A DNA stretch of 7,374 nt from Flavobacteriales bacterium (GTDB lineage Bacteria > Bacteroidota > Bacteroidia > Flavobacteriales > UA16): assembly GCA_030831885.1 (NCBI GenBank), contig JAURKF010000172.1:1-7374 (forward strand), given 5' to 3'. How positions within the stretch are numbered: the first letter of the stretch is position 1; every line of letters starts with the position of its first letter. The position numbers and the translations under genes are program-made. Below the pieces are notes generated by a model that did no database searches, was not told the origin of the DNA, and saw only the letters and a program-made list of their open reading frames with translations. Positions 1 through 6,811 of this stretch are shown here, piece by piece.

Positions 1-1401
1 AATGAAAACATGCTACTCGAAGCAACTCCCGGATTCACGAGCTATCAATGGCTTGAAGACGGCGTAGTACTCTCGAGCCTCGCAAGCTATGCTGTAATCA
101 CCGACAGCCCTGGCACCTTCAACTATGAACTTACGGTTACCAGCAATGGCTGCGCCAGCGAGCCGCTTCCCATCAGTGTAATCGTTTATCCATTTCCGGA
201 GGTGTTCATTACTCCTGCGGGCCCACTGGATTTGTGCCCCGATGATGAAGTCGTGCTAAGCTCTGTTAACCCGCATCAAATTTATCAGTGGTATGAAAAT
301 GGCGCACCGACTGCTACCACCGCAACGTTGAATATTTCTTATGAGCAGGCGACAACAATAACGTTGGAGGCAACCGATAACGGATGTATGAGCACCAGCA
401 ACATTGTAAGTATTAATTCAAATGAAGTAGCAACCATAGCAACATGGAATGCACCACCATACGCGGAAAACAATGAATTAGCAACCTGTTTGAGCGAACA
501 TCCAATCCTTGGTGTATCGGATGGTGCGGTTATTCAATGGTTCCACGATGGTGCTGCCATTCCTGGAGCAAACGGACTTATTGTGAATGCCACGGAGACC
601 GGCGAATATTACTTTACCGCATCGATAACAGGACAATGTGCCATTGTGAGCGACACGATTTCAGTGGTGCTTGATGTAGATATTTCGATAGAGACAACTG
701 CATCGAAAGATACAGCCTGTGAAGGGGAAATCGTTCAAATTGTTCCGCAGGGGAACTTTGTGAGCTATAGCTGGTCGGGTGGAATTATTGCCGATACACT
801 CGAAGTAACGAACAGCGGCACATACATAGCAACTGGCCATTTGGTGAGTTGTTTTGCAACGGATACGATTAATATCTATTTCAGCGCCTATCCGGAGATA
901 TCTGCAGGTGATGATTTTGTGAGCGACTGTGGAGAAACCACCTTACTATTCGGACAAACCGATGGTGATGAAACGTATTGGGAAATCGACGACATTGAAG
1001 TTGGTTCGGGCGATACGCTTGCTATTGCAACACCAACCCGTTCTACAGAACTAGTAATGATTAGCCTGCTCAATGGCTGTGAGTCGCGCGATACGGTAAA
1101 CATCGAAGTAGACTGTATCTACGTTTATGCTCCGAATGCCATTACACCCGACGGCGATGGCCTGAATGATGTTTTCCGAATTCATGCCAATGGACTTTCG
1201 TCCTTCACACTGCGCATCTTCGACCGTTACGGTCAAGTGGTCTGGGAAACCAACGATCCGGAAGGAGTATGGACAGGAGGTGCACCGGACTATTATGTGC
1301 CCAATGGGGTTTACACCTGGCAAATTGAAGCACTCGATTCGAATCAAGAAGAAGCACTTTCTAAAGCTAGAAGCAGGGGGAGTATTTTGGTGATACGTTA
1401 A
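1..1401 (+). CDS. Secreted multi-Ig-like-domain surface protein with T9SS type B sorting domain (5' end missing)
   Basis: The reading frame is open from base 1 and runs to TAA at 1399-1401, so about 466 residues of a longer protein are present and the start and signal peptide lie outside the window. The last ~95 residues (from base ~1114) form a gliding-motility-associated C-terminal domain (CHU_C / TIGR04131 type): APNAITPDGDGLNDVFRI, then LRIFDRYGQVVWE, a WTGG turn, VPNGVYTWQIEA and a final GSILVIR strand. In this family the domain directs export through the type IX secretion system and attachment to the cell surface. Upstream are about five divergent Ig-like or PKD-like modules of ~70-83 residues, each with an aromatic strand followed by a turn: YQWLEDG, YQWYENG, IQWFHDG, YSWSGG and TYWEIDD at bases ~43, 284, 532, 766 and 973. 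Likely an adhesin or surface-structure protein; no catalytic domain is visible in this part. The sorting domain is secure; the protein's role is inferred. Confidence 0.9.
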   Translation, partial: NENMLLEATPGFTSYQWLEDGVVLSSLASYAVITDSPGTFNYELTVTSNGCASEPLPISVIVYPFPEVFITPAGPLDLCPDDEVVLSSVNPHQIYQWYENGAPTATTATLNISYEQATTITLEATDNGCMSTSNIVSINSNEVATIATWNAPPYAENNELATCLSEHPILGVSDGAVIQWFHDGAAIPGANGLIVNATETGEYYFTASITGQCAIVSDTISVVLDVDISIETTASKDTACEGEIVQIVPQGNFVSYSWSGGIIADTLEVTNSGTYIATGHLVSCFATDTINIYFSAYPEISAGDDFVSDCGETTLLFGQTDGDETYWEIDDIEVGSGDTLAIATPTRSTELVMISLLNGCESRDTVNIEVDCIYVYAPNAITPDGDGLNDVFRIHANGLSSFTLRIFDRYGQVVWETNDPEGVWTGGAPDYYVPNGVYTWQIEALDSNQEEALSKARSRGSILVIR

Positions 1402-1432
1402 ACTTGTTACGGGTTCAATAACAGTCGCCACA

Positions 1433-2080
1433 CTATAAGCGACCATCCTTCATGACCAAAGCACGATCGGCAAGTGAAGCCAATTCATCATTGTGGGTAA
1501 CGATTACGAAAGTCTGGTTATACTTTTCACGCAGGGTAAAGAATAGCTGATGCAGCTCGCGCGCGTTTTTTGAGTCGAGGTTTCCTGAAGGCTCATCCGC
1601 CAGAATTACATCCGGATTATTCATGAGTGCACGTGCTACAGCAACCCGCTGTTGCTCGCCACCACTCAACTGCGAAGGCTTATGACCTGCCCTTTCTCGC
1701 AACCCTAAAAAATCAAGTAATTCAGTTGCTCTCTCCTCTGCCTCCTTCGCACCACGCCCCGCGATAAATGCCGGAATACAAACATTTTCCAGTGCCGTAA
1801 ACTCGGGCAACAAATTGTGAAACTGAAAGATAAAACCAACGTGTCTATTTCGAAATTGAGCCAGCTGCCTGGCATTCATGGAAGAGATAAGTCGATCCTC
1901 GAACTTTATAGTTCCTGCATCGGGTCGATCCAACGTTCCCAAAATATGCAACAATGTACTTTTTCCGGCGCCTGATGCGCCCACAATAGAAACAACTTCT
2001 CCTTTGGCTATGCTTACATCTACCCCCTTCAAAACCTGAAGACTGCCATAGGATTTAGTTATGCCGAATGCTTCTATCAT
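1433..2080 (-). CDS. lolD: LolD-type lipoprotein-releasing ABC transporter ATP-binding protein
   Basis: This is a 215-residue ABC ATPase, about the usual LolD length. All nucleotide-binding motifs are intact: Walker [10 protein letters not shown] (34-42), Q-loop Gln86, signature LSGGEQQR (138-145), Walker B VILADEP (158-164) with the catalytic Glu163, and H-loop His196. The segment [15 protein letters not shown] (86-100) is characteristic of LolD, rather than of MacB or FtsE relatives. In characterised bacteria LolD dimers power the LolC/LolE inner-membrane complex, which extracts outer-membrane lipoproteins and hands them to LolA. No permease gene lies beside it: its 3' end faces the convergent surface-protein gene across 31 bases, so the membrane partner must be encoded elsewhere. 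The start is ATG at 2078-2080, with no Shine-Dalgarno sequence. The family assignment is strong. The exact substrate is inferred, since LolD/MacB-class ATPases are often annotated interchangeably. Confidence 0.92.
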   Translation of the reverse strand: MIEAFGITKSYGSLQVLKGVDVSIAKGEVVSIVGASGAGKSTLLHILGTLDRPDAGTIKFEDRLISSMNARQLAQFRNRHVGFIFQFHNLLPEFTALENVCIPAFIAGRGAKEAEERATELLDFLGLRERAGHKPSQLSGGEQQRVAVARALMNNPDVILADEPSGNLDSKNARELHQLFFTLREKYNQTFVIVTHNDELASLADRALVMKDGRL

Positions 2081-2084
2081 GTGG

Positions 2085-2113
2085 CTAAATTAATCAATTG
2101 ATGAAACCTTCAA
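2085..2113 (-). promoter_or_regulatory. Candidate Bacteroidota-type promoter for the lolD-like gene
   Basis: On the minus strand, TTG (2113-2111) is followed after 18 bases by TAATTTAG (2092-2085). The latter matches the Bacteroidota -7 consensus TAnnTTTG except at one position. The box ends only 4 bases before the ATG, so transcription from it would give a nearly or fully leaderless mRNA. The region is AT-rich, so a chance match is quite possible. Confidence 0.25.
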
Positions 2114-2125
2114 GACCGGGAAAAA

Positions 2126-2141
2126 TGGAATTACAATTCCA
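2126..2141. promoter_or_regulatory. 16-base palindrome in the lolD-yqgE divergent intergenic region, possible operator
   Basis: TGGAATT (2126-2132) and AATTCCA (2135-2141) are perfect inverted 7-base arms separated by AC. The palindrome sits in the only sizeable intergenic space of the window, between two divergent genes, 45 bases from the lolD start and 52 bases from the yqgE start. This placement suits a dimeric regulator binding site. No regulator family is recognised from the sequence, and a palindrome of this size in AT-rich DNA could be chance. Confidence 0.3.
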
Positions 2142-2193
2142 ACTTTAGAAACTTTTGCAGCCATGAATCGTTTTATGCATATAAATTAGTGTC

Positions 2194-2766
2194 ATGGATT
2201 TCGCACCCGATAAAAATATCAAGCCGGCTAAAGGCCAGGTACTTTTAGCTGAGCCATTCCTCAATGACCCTTATTTCAAGAGGACTGTCATCTTCCTTTG
2301 TGAACACAACCACGATGGTTCATTCGGCTTTGTGTTGAATAACTACATCAACATCGACCTGGAACAAATCATGGAAAATATGCCGTCCTTCGAAGGCAGG
2401 ATCAGTATCGGAGGCCCGGTGCGGAATAGCAATCTGTACTACATTCACACATTAGGCGATAAAATTTCAGATAGTGTTGAAATTGTTCCCGGCATATTCA
2501 TGGGAGGAAACTTCGACATTCTGAAAAAAATGCTCTTTACCGGAGATGTAAAAAAAGACCAGGTTCGCTTTTTTGTTGGATATAGCGGTTGGTCGCCCGA
2601 GCAACTTGAAACTGAAATACAGAGCAAGTCGTGGTTTGTGGCAAATGTTCCGAAAGAAACGCTCATGAATAGCGACAATAATGACCTTTGGAAAACCATC
2701 ATGAAAAGCATGGGGCGAAAGGGCGAAATCATTGCCAACTTGCCCGATGACCCTTCCCTGAACTGA
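2194..2766 (+). CDS. yqgE: YqgE/AlgH family protein
   Basis: This 190-residue protein is full length for the YqgE/AlgH family (DUF179). The conserved blocks are present in order: G-x-VLLAEPFLNDPYFKRTV (14-32) with FLCEHN following, FGFVLN (44-49), GGPV (73-76), the central FVGYSGWSPEQLE (127-139), and SWFVAN (146-151). It is a soluble, presumably cytoplasmic protein. Its biochemical role is not settled: the AlgH name comes from a link to alginate regulation in Pseudomonas, and no catalytic motif is apparent. The start at 2194 is fixed by an in-frame stop at 2182-2184 just upstream. There is no clear Shine-Dalgarno sequence. It is transcribed divergently from the lolD-like gene. The MBOAT gene downstream has its own promoter beginning at the yqgE stop codon, so the two need not share a transcript. 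Confidence 0.93.
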   Translation: MDFAPDKNIKPAKGQVLLAEPFLNDPYFKRTVIFLCEHNHDGSFGFVLNNYINIDLEQIMENMPSFEGRISIGGPVRNSNLYYIHTLGDKISDSVEIVPGIFMGGNFDILKKMLFTGDVKKDQVRFFVGYSGWSPEQLETEIQSKSWFVANVPKETLMNSDNNDLWKTIMKSMGRKGEIIANLPDDPSLN

Positions 2767-2798
2767 TTGTTAATTTGATAGCCTTTTGGTTATGTTTG
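2766..2798 (+). promoter_or_regulatory. Bacteroidota sigma-A promoter for the MBOAT operon
   Basis: TATGTTTG at 2791-2798 is a perfect match to the Bacteroidota -7 box TAnnTTTG. It is preceded after 21 bases by ATTG at 2766-2769, fitting the -33 element TTTG/TTG. Transcription would start near 2803-2806, giving a leader of about 20 bases before the ATG at 2826. This also argues against the in-frame TTG at 2775 as start codon, because that TTG lies inside the promoter. No mapped transcript is available to confirm it. Confidence 0.55.
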
Positions 2799-2825
2799 TG
2801 GTTTACAACATCACCATATAAGGCA

Positions 2826-4250
2826 ATGCTCTTTAATTCCCCGGAATTTCTTTTTTTTCTAACTGCTGTATTCGTCCTGTATTGGTCAGTTTTCAAAAAC
2901 AGACCAAGGGGCAAAACGTGGTTGTTACTTCTGAGCAGTTGCATATTTTACATGTTCTTCATTCCGAAGTACATTCTTATTCTTTTCATTACAATCCTCA
3001 TTGATTATTTCGCCGGAATCAAAATAGCTTCAACAACAGGAAAAAAACAGAAGACTTGGCTTGTAATGAGTATTGTCTCAACCTGCATGGTTCTCTTTGT
3101 TTTCAAGTACTTCAATTTCTTCATCGAAAATACCAATGCCCTGGCACAGCTTGTTGGTTGGAACTACTCGCTGCAGACCATGAGCATAATTCTACCTATC
3201 GGTCTGTCATTTCACACATTTCAGAGTTTGAGCTACGTCGTCGAAGTGTATCAGGGAAAACAAAAGCCGGAAAAAGACTTTGTGACCTACTCGCTGTATG
3301 TTATGTACTTCCCGCAGCTGGTAGCAGGTCCAATCGAACGCGCTGCCAATCTGCTTCATCAGTTTCACGCCAAGCCTTCCTTCAACGCATCCCTGGCTGC
3401 TGAAGGTTTGCGCCAAATGCTGTGGGGATTTTTCAAAAAAATCGTGATAGCCGACACATGCGCTGCCTATGCCAATGCGGCCTTTGCGGATTATGAATCG
3501 CTCTCAGCGCTTAGCCTGATACTGGGAGCTGTTGCATTTGCATTTCAAATCTATGGGGACTTCAGCGGATATTCCGACATTGCCTTAGGTTGTTCAAAGT
3601 TGTTCGGCATTCAACTAATGCGAAATTTCAATCTCCCCTACTTTGCGACCAGTATCCCTGACTTTTGGAGAAGATGGCATATTTCACTATCCACATGGTT
3701 TCGTGACTACGTCTATATTCCGCTTGGTGGCTCGCGTGTAGCAGGATGGAAATTTTACAGAAATGTCTTCATCATCTTTCTGCTGAGTGGCTTCTGGCAT
3801 GGTGCAAACTGGACTTTCATTATGTGGGGCCTCATTCACGCCATCGTTTACTGTATTTATTATGCGATATGGGGGAACGATAAACAAAAGTCTGAATCGA
3901 ATCAGATGGTTCGCAAGTGGATTGGAGCTCTCTTCACATTTGGCGTTGTCGTTTTAGCCTGGATATTTTTTCGAGCTAAAAATGTTACGGAAGCGTGGAA
4001 TTACATTTTCGCCATTGGTGAAAATCAATTTGTAGCCTCCGACACATTGCGCTTCTTGAATTTATTAATCTTATTAATTCCGTTTCACATGCTGGAATGG
4101 TTCAACCGCAGCTCATCCAATGGAGTTTTGCTATCGGAATACAGCCTCCGAAAACCGCTGCGACTTGCCATTGAAATGGTACTTGCGCTTTTAATTATCG
4201 ACTGTTTCTATTCGCTAAATCATGAACAATTCATCTACTTCCAATTCTGA
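2826..4250 (+). CDS. AlgI-like MBOAT family membrane-bound O-acyltransferase
   Basis: This polytopic inner-membrane protein of 474 residues is the usual length for AlgI/DltB-type MBOATs. Such proteins pass acyl (commonly acetyl) groups from a cytoplasmic donor across the membrane for attachment to extracytoplasmic glycans. Visible signatures are the N-terminal MLFNSPEFLFFL, LPIGLSFHTFQSLSY (123-137), FPQLVAGPIERA (162-173), FQIYGDFSGYSDIA (240-253), the block PDFWRRWHISLSTWFRDYV (278-296) followed by YIPLGGSR, and SGFWHGANW (321-329), whose His325 is the invariant MBOAT histidine. The protein ends in the typical EQFIYFQF. About a dozen hydrophobic segments are spread over its length. The start is placed at ATG 2826 because the family begins with this MLFNS sequence; an in-frame TTG at 2775 would add 17 residues but overlaps the promoter. 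The last 29 bases overlap the SGNH-like gene, implying translational coupling. The acyl donor and acceptor cannot be read from the sequence. Confidence 0.95.
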   Translation: MLFNSPEFLFFLTAVFVLYWSVFKNRPRGKTWLLLLSSCIFYMFFIPKYILILFITILIDYFAGIKIASTTGKKQKTWLVMSIVSTCMVLFVFKYFNFFIENTNALAQLVGWNYSLQTMSIILPIGLSFHTFQSLSYVVEVYQGKQKPEKDFVTYSLYVMYFPQLVAGPIERAANLLHQFHAKPSFNASLAAEGLRQMLWGFFKKIVIADTCAAYANAAFADYESLSALSLILGAVAFAFQIYGDFSGYSDIALGCSKLFGIQLMRNFNLPYFATSIPDFWRRWHISLSTWFRDYVYIPLGGSRVAGWKFYRNVFIIFLLSGFWHGANWTFIMWGLIHAIVYCIYYAIWGNDKQKSESNQMVRKWIGALFTFGVVVLAWIFFRAKNVTEAWNYIFAIGENQFVASDTLRFLNLLILLIPFHMLEWFNRSSSNGVLLSEYSLRKPLRLAIEMVLALLIIDCFYSLNHEQFIYFQF

Positions 4251-5280
4251 TTTGAAGCGGTTCGCATGGAAAATCATCTGGCGGGTGCTCTTGCTGGCCG
4301 GCCTGTGTCTTTGCATTTTCTTCATACCTCTGAAGCGCACTTACTTCACCGGTCTTATGAAATATTCAGATTATTCGAAAATAAGCTGGATTGAAAATAA
4401 ACTGAATGAAACACAAACCCTCGACAGCACCGTTGTATTCGTAGGCTCATCCATCTGTCTGAATGGCATCAACGATAGCCTGCTGAATGCCCTCGACACA
4501 ACCTCCACAGAATACCTGAATTTGGGCATGACTCATACGTGCTTTGCAATCATTGACGCGCTTCTGGAAGACATGCTTGAGCATCGCAAACTGAAACCGA
4601 AGAAAGTAATGCTTTGCTTCAAAGGAAATGCAATGGCAAGGAACATTCACAATATGTATCCGGCCTATGCTGATCCATCGCTTATTTTAAGCTCCGCGGC
4701 GCAATCCAACATGCTCTATTTCCCATCCGTTTTAAAACGCGTCTCCTGGAATGTTCATTACCTTACGAGAAGTTTTAAATTGCCTGAAGAAGACTTTTCA
4801 AAAAGCTTCGATTCCAACTATGGCTTCAAGCCTCTTAATAAGGAGCCAACCGAGAAGGTGGAGAAATTATATCTCAGTCAGCGCAAAGGATCGGAAGCGA
4901 ATTTCAATGCCATATTGTCGGAAAATGAAGGGAATCCACGATCGGCCAAAACTGAACTGATTCTAGCCTACGCGGATATTTCAGAGAATGTTAATTATCA
5001 ACGAAAAATGTTTGAACGAGCCGCTAAACGCCTCGACGATCATGGCATCCCATACGATATCATTTTGTATCCCAACCTCGTCTCCGCGCGAATGGAAAAA
5101 CCAGACATCATGGCAAATTATATCAAGCGAACCTTCACAGGCATCGACTATTCCCAACATCGGGTAATCACAGCGAATGACACCGCATTTGCCAATGCTC
5201 GATACTACAACGACATGAATCACATGAATCCGGACGGAGCCAATTTGCTCACTCGCTATATATACAATCAGTTATACTGA
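4222..5280 (+). CDS. Membrane-anchored SGNH-hydrolase-like protein, partner of the MBOAT acyltransferase
   Basis: This 352-residue protein has a short cytoplasmic N-terminus, one membrane helix (about residues 17-37, WKIIWRVLLLAGLCLCIFF) and a predicted periplasmic domain. SGNH/GDSL-type blocks can be followed: VFVGSSICLNG (72-82) with Ser77 in the nucleophile position, LNLGMTHT (99-106) with Gly102, CFKGNAMARN (132-141) with the Gly-Asn pair, and NDMNHMNPDGANLL (330-343) holding the Asp331-x-x-His334 pair. The arrangement recalls DltD, AlgJ/AlgX and PatB, which transfer or hydrolyse acyl groups next to an MBOAT protein. It overlaps the MBOAT gene by 29 bases and is followed after 3 bases by the ATP-grasp-like gene, so all three are probably cotranscribed. 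The ATG at 4222 is preferred because the next Met would remove the membrane anchor. The family is assigned from motifs and context; overall similarity to any named member is not evident, and the acceptor glycan is unknown. Confidence 0.75.
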   Translation: MNNSSTSNSDLKRFAWKIIWRVLLLAGLCLCIFFIPLKRTYFTGLMKYSDYSKISWIENKLNETQTLDSTVVFVGSSICLNGINDSLLNALDTTSTEYLNLGMTHTCFAIIDALLEDMLEHRKLKPKKVMLCFKGNAMARNIHNMYPAYADPSLILSSAAQSNMLYFPSVLKRVSWNVHYLTRSFKLPEEDFSKSFDSNYGFKPLNKEPTEKVEKLYLSQRKGSEANFNAILSENEGNPRSAKTELILAYADISENVNYQRKMFERAAKRLDDHGIPYDIILYPNLVSARMEKPDIMANYIKRTFTGIDYSQHRVITANDTAFANARYYNDMNHMNPDGANLLTRYIYNQLY

Positions 5281-5283
5281 ACC

Positions 5284-6168
5284 ATGAGCAAACCACGACG
5301 AGGCTTTCGTAATCGTTACCGCAGTAATATGCCGTGGACCGAGGTTCTTCTAAAGGACCTTCAGAATCTCATTCTCGATACATTCGCTTGGTTTCTCAAT
5401 GGTTTTAGTTTGCCGGTTATAGTAGTCTATCCTGACTATCCAAGCAAGAAAACGACTATCTACAAAATCTGCCGCAAGCTTCGCTACCGCGTCACAAACA
5501 AGCGAATTAAACGCGCTAAACACGTGATGTGGTTCCACGATACAACTCACGGCACATCCGAAGTGCTTGTGCAGAGTTTCCCGAATCATACCGTTATTAA
5601 TCGACGATGCACAGATATTTCGAAAAAATATGTGGACAAAATACATGAGCAAGTATTCGGATATTCTACCATTATCGATCCTCGGACTCATTCGGGAACT
5701 GCAGTTGTGAAAAGCGACATAAACGCATTGCATGATGGAGAAATCGTACGTTGCCCTATCGCCGATCCTATCGAAAAAGCAGTATATCAAATTCTGATTA
5801 ACAACGAAAGCACCGCAGGAGAATATCTCGATTATCGAGTGCCTATTATTGTCGGAAACATACCATTCGTATATTCAAAATTTAAGCGATCCGATGTTCG
5901 GTTTACCAATGATGTTCACCGTTCCTTACTTCATGCACCGCTAGAAATATTTAGCCAAAACGAACTTTCGCTTATAGCCACGATGGCAACCCACATGGGA
6001 GCTGAATTTTGTGAATTCGACGTTTTGCGTGATCGAGATTCAGGGCGTATTTATGTAATTGATGTAAATAAAACGCCTTACGGCCCGCCTAAAGGATTGC
6101 CCTCAACCGACGCTAATCGCGCCTTACAAATGCTTAGCGAGACGTTTCGAAAATCGTTTATTGATTAA
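5284..6168 (+). CDS. Divergent ATP-grasp-like protein of unknown function
   Basis: I do not recognise a named family for this 294-residue protein. The C-terminal part looks like an ATP-grasp metal site: EFDVLRDRDSGRIYVIDVNKTP (split here as EFDVLRD, 244-250, and GRIYVIDVNKTP, 254-265) gives Asp246, Asp260 and Asn262 in the D-(x13)-D/E-x-N spacing seen in ATP-grasp ligases, followed by YGPPKGL. Earlier blocks that look conserved are INRRCTDISKKYVDKIHE (105-122), VFGYSTIIDP (124-133), and AVVKSDINALHDGEIVRCP (140-158), where Lys143 could contact ATP. The N-terminus is very basic (RRGFRNRYR). No signal peptide is apparent, and a hydrophobic stretch at ~28-49 is too interrupted to be a clear membrane helix, so it is probably cytoplasmic. 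It starts 3 bases after the SGNH-like gene and ends in a 4-base tail-to-tail overlap with nth. ATP-grasp enzymes usually join a carboxylate to an amine or thiol; what this one would ligate is unknown. Confidence 0.5.
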   Translation: MSKPRRGFRNRYRSNMPWTEVLLKDLQNLILDTFAWFLNGFSLPVIVVYPDYPSKKTTIYKICRKLRYRVTNKRIKRAKHVMWFHDTTHGTSEVLVQSFPNHTVINRRCTDISKKYVDKIHEQVFGYSTIIDPRTHSGTAVVKSDINALHDGEIVRCPIADPIEKAVYQILINNESTAGEYLDYRVPIIVGNIPFVYSKFKRSDVRFTNDVHRSLLHAPLEIFSQNELSLIATMATHMGAEFCEFDVLRDRDSGRIYVIDVNKTPYGPPKGLPSTDANRALQMLSETFRKSFID

Positions 6169-6806
6169 CGAGGCAGTGACTTTATTTTACCGCTTACCTT
6201 CATCGTAATAAAATCCTTTTCAGGCAATGTACCGCGCGCAGGTGAAAACTCGCGTGCGTAAAATATAATCTGAAGATGCAGCTTAATCCAGGTTTCTTTT
6301 GGGAATAATCTTTTCGCATCGCGTTCTGTTTGTTCAACGCTCTTGCCGGAACTTAACCCCCACCGATACAACATCCGATGGATATGAGTATCGACCGGAA
6401 ATGCAGGAACACCAAAAGCCTGAATCATCACCACGCTGGCCGTTTTATGGCCCACGCCGGGTAACGCTTCCAACTCTTCCAAACTGTCAGGAACTTCGCC
6501 GTTGTGACGCTCTATAAGTAACTCCGAAAGCCGGTGAATGTTTTTACTTTTTGCAGGCGAAAGACCGCATGGCCGCACAATATGTTCTATCTGCGCAACG
6601 GTGAGTCGCACCATTTCAAAAGGATTATCCGCAAGCGAAAACAACGCAGGAGTGACCGTATTCACACGCGCATCGGTGCATTGCGCACTAAGCAACACAG
6701 CAATCAACAGGGTGTATGAATCCCGATGATCCAAGGGAACCGGCGGATCGGGGTATAAAATCTCCAACTCATTCAGTATGTATTGGACCCTCTCCTTCTT
6801 TGTCAC
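6165..6806 (-). CDS. nth: Endonuclease III (DNA glycosylase/AP lyase) lacking the iron-sulfur cysteines
   Basis: This 213-residue protein matches the length of E. coli Nth and aligns with it from the first residues. Nth removes oxidised pyrimidines from DNA and cleaves the abasic site in base excision repair. Visible signatures are LLIAVLLSAQCTD (33-45), the helix-hairpin-helix LEALPGVGHKTASVV (112-126) with catalytic Lys121 (E. coli Lys120), and FPVDTHIHR (136-144) with Asp139 (E. coli Asp138). The C-terminal [4Fe-4S] loop is present in outline (EFSPARG, then EKDFITMKVSGK), but its cysteines read as Ser188, Asp198, Thr201 and Ser205. Only two cysteines exist in the whole protein (43 and 80), so no four-cysteine cluster can form. 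The start is GTG at 6806-6804: an in-frame stop lies five codons upstream and no ATG intervenes. It begins 5 bases after the DUF6702-like stop codon, so it is likely translationally coupled. Confidence 0.92.
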   Translation of the reverse strand: MTKKERVQYILNELEILYPDPPVPLDHRDSYTLLIAVLLSAQCTDARVNTVTPALFSLADNPFEMVRLTVAQIEHIVRPCGLSPAKSKNIHRLSELLIERHNGEVPDSLEELEALPGVGHKTASVVMIQAFGVPAFPVDTHIHRMLYRWGLSSGKSVEQTERDAKRLFPKETWIKLHLQIIFYAREFSPARGTLPEKDFITMKVSGKIKSLPR

Positions 6807-6811
6807 AGGAA

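Noticed and set aside
1405..1423. TGTTA...TAACA inverted repeat between the converging surface-protein and lolD-like genes, as a terminator.
   Set aside because: The stem is only 5 A/T-rich base pairs with a 9-base loop and no following T-run, so it would not be a convincing intrinsic terminator.
1051..1446. A 131-codon open frame on the minus strand over the T9SS sorting domain.
   Set aside because: The plus strand encodes an unmistakable sorting domain here, and the antisense product resembles nothing recognisable.
2150..2157. AACTTTTG, one mismatch from the -7 consensus, as a possible yqgE promoter.
   Set aside because: No TTG-like -33 element is found at the right distance, so the match alone is too weak to list.
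2163..2189. An 8-codon micro-ORF (MNRFMHIN) ending 4 bases before the yqgE start, possibly a leader peptide.
   Set aside because: Such a short ORF is common by chance, has no ribosome binding site and no residue pattern suggesting attenuation.
5350..5790. A 146-codon open frame on the minus strand inside the ATP-grasp-like gene.
   Set aside because: It has no recognisable domain and lies antisense to a better-supported gene in a tight operon, so it is treated as a shadow frame.
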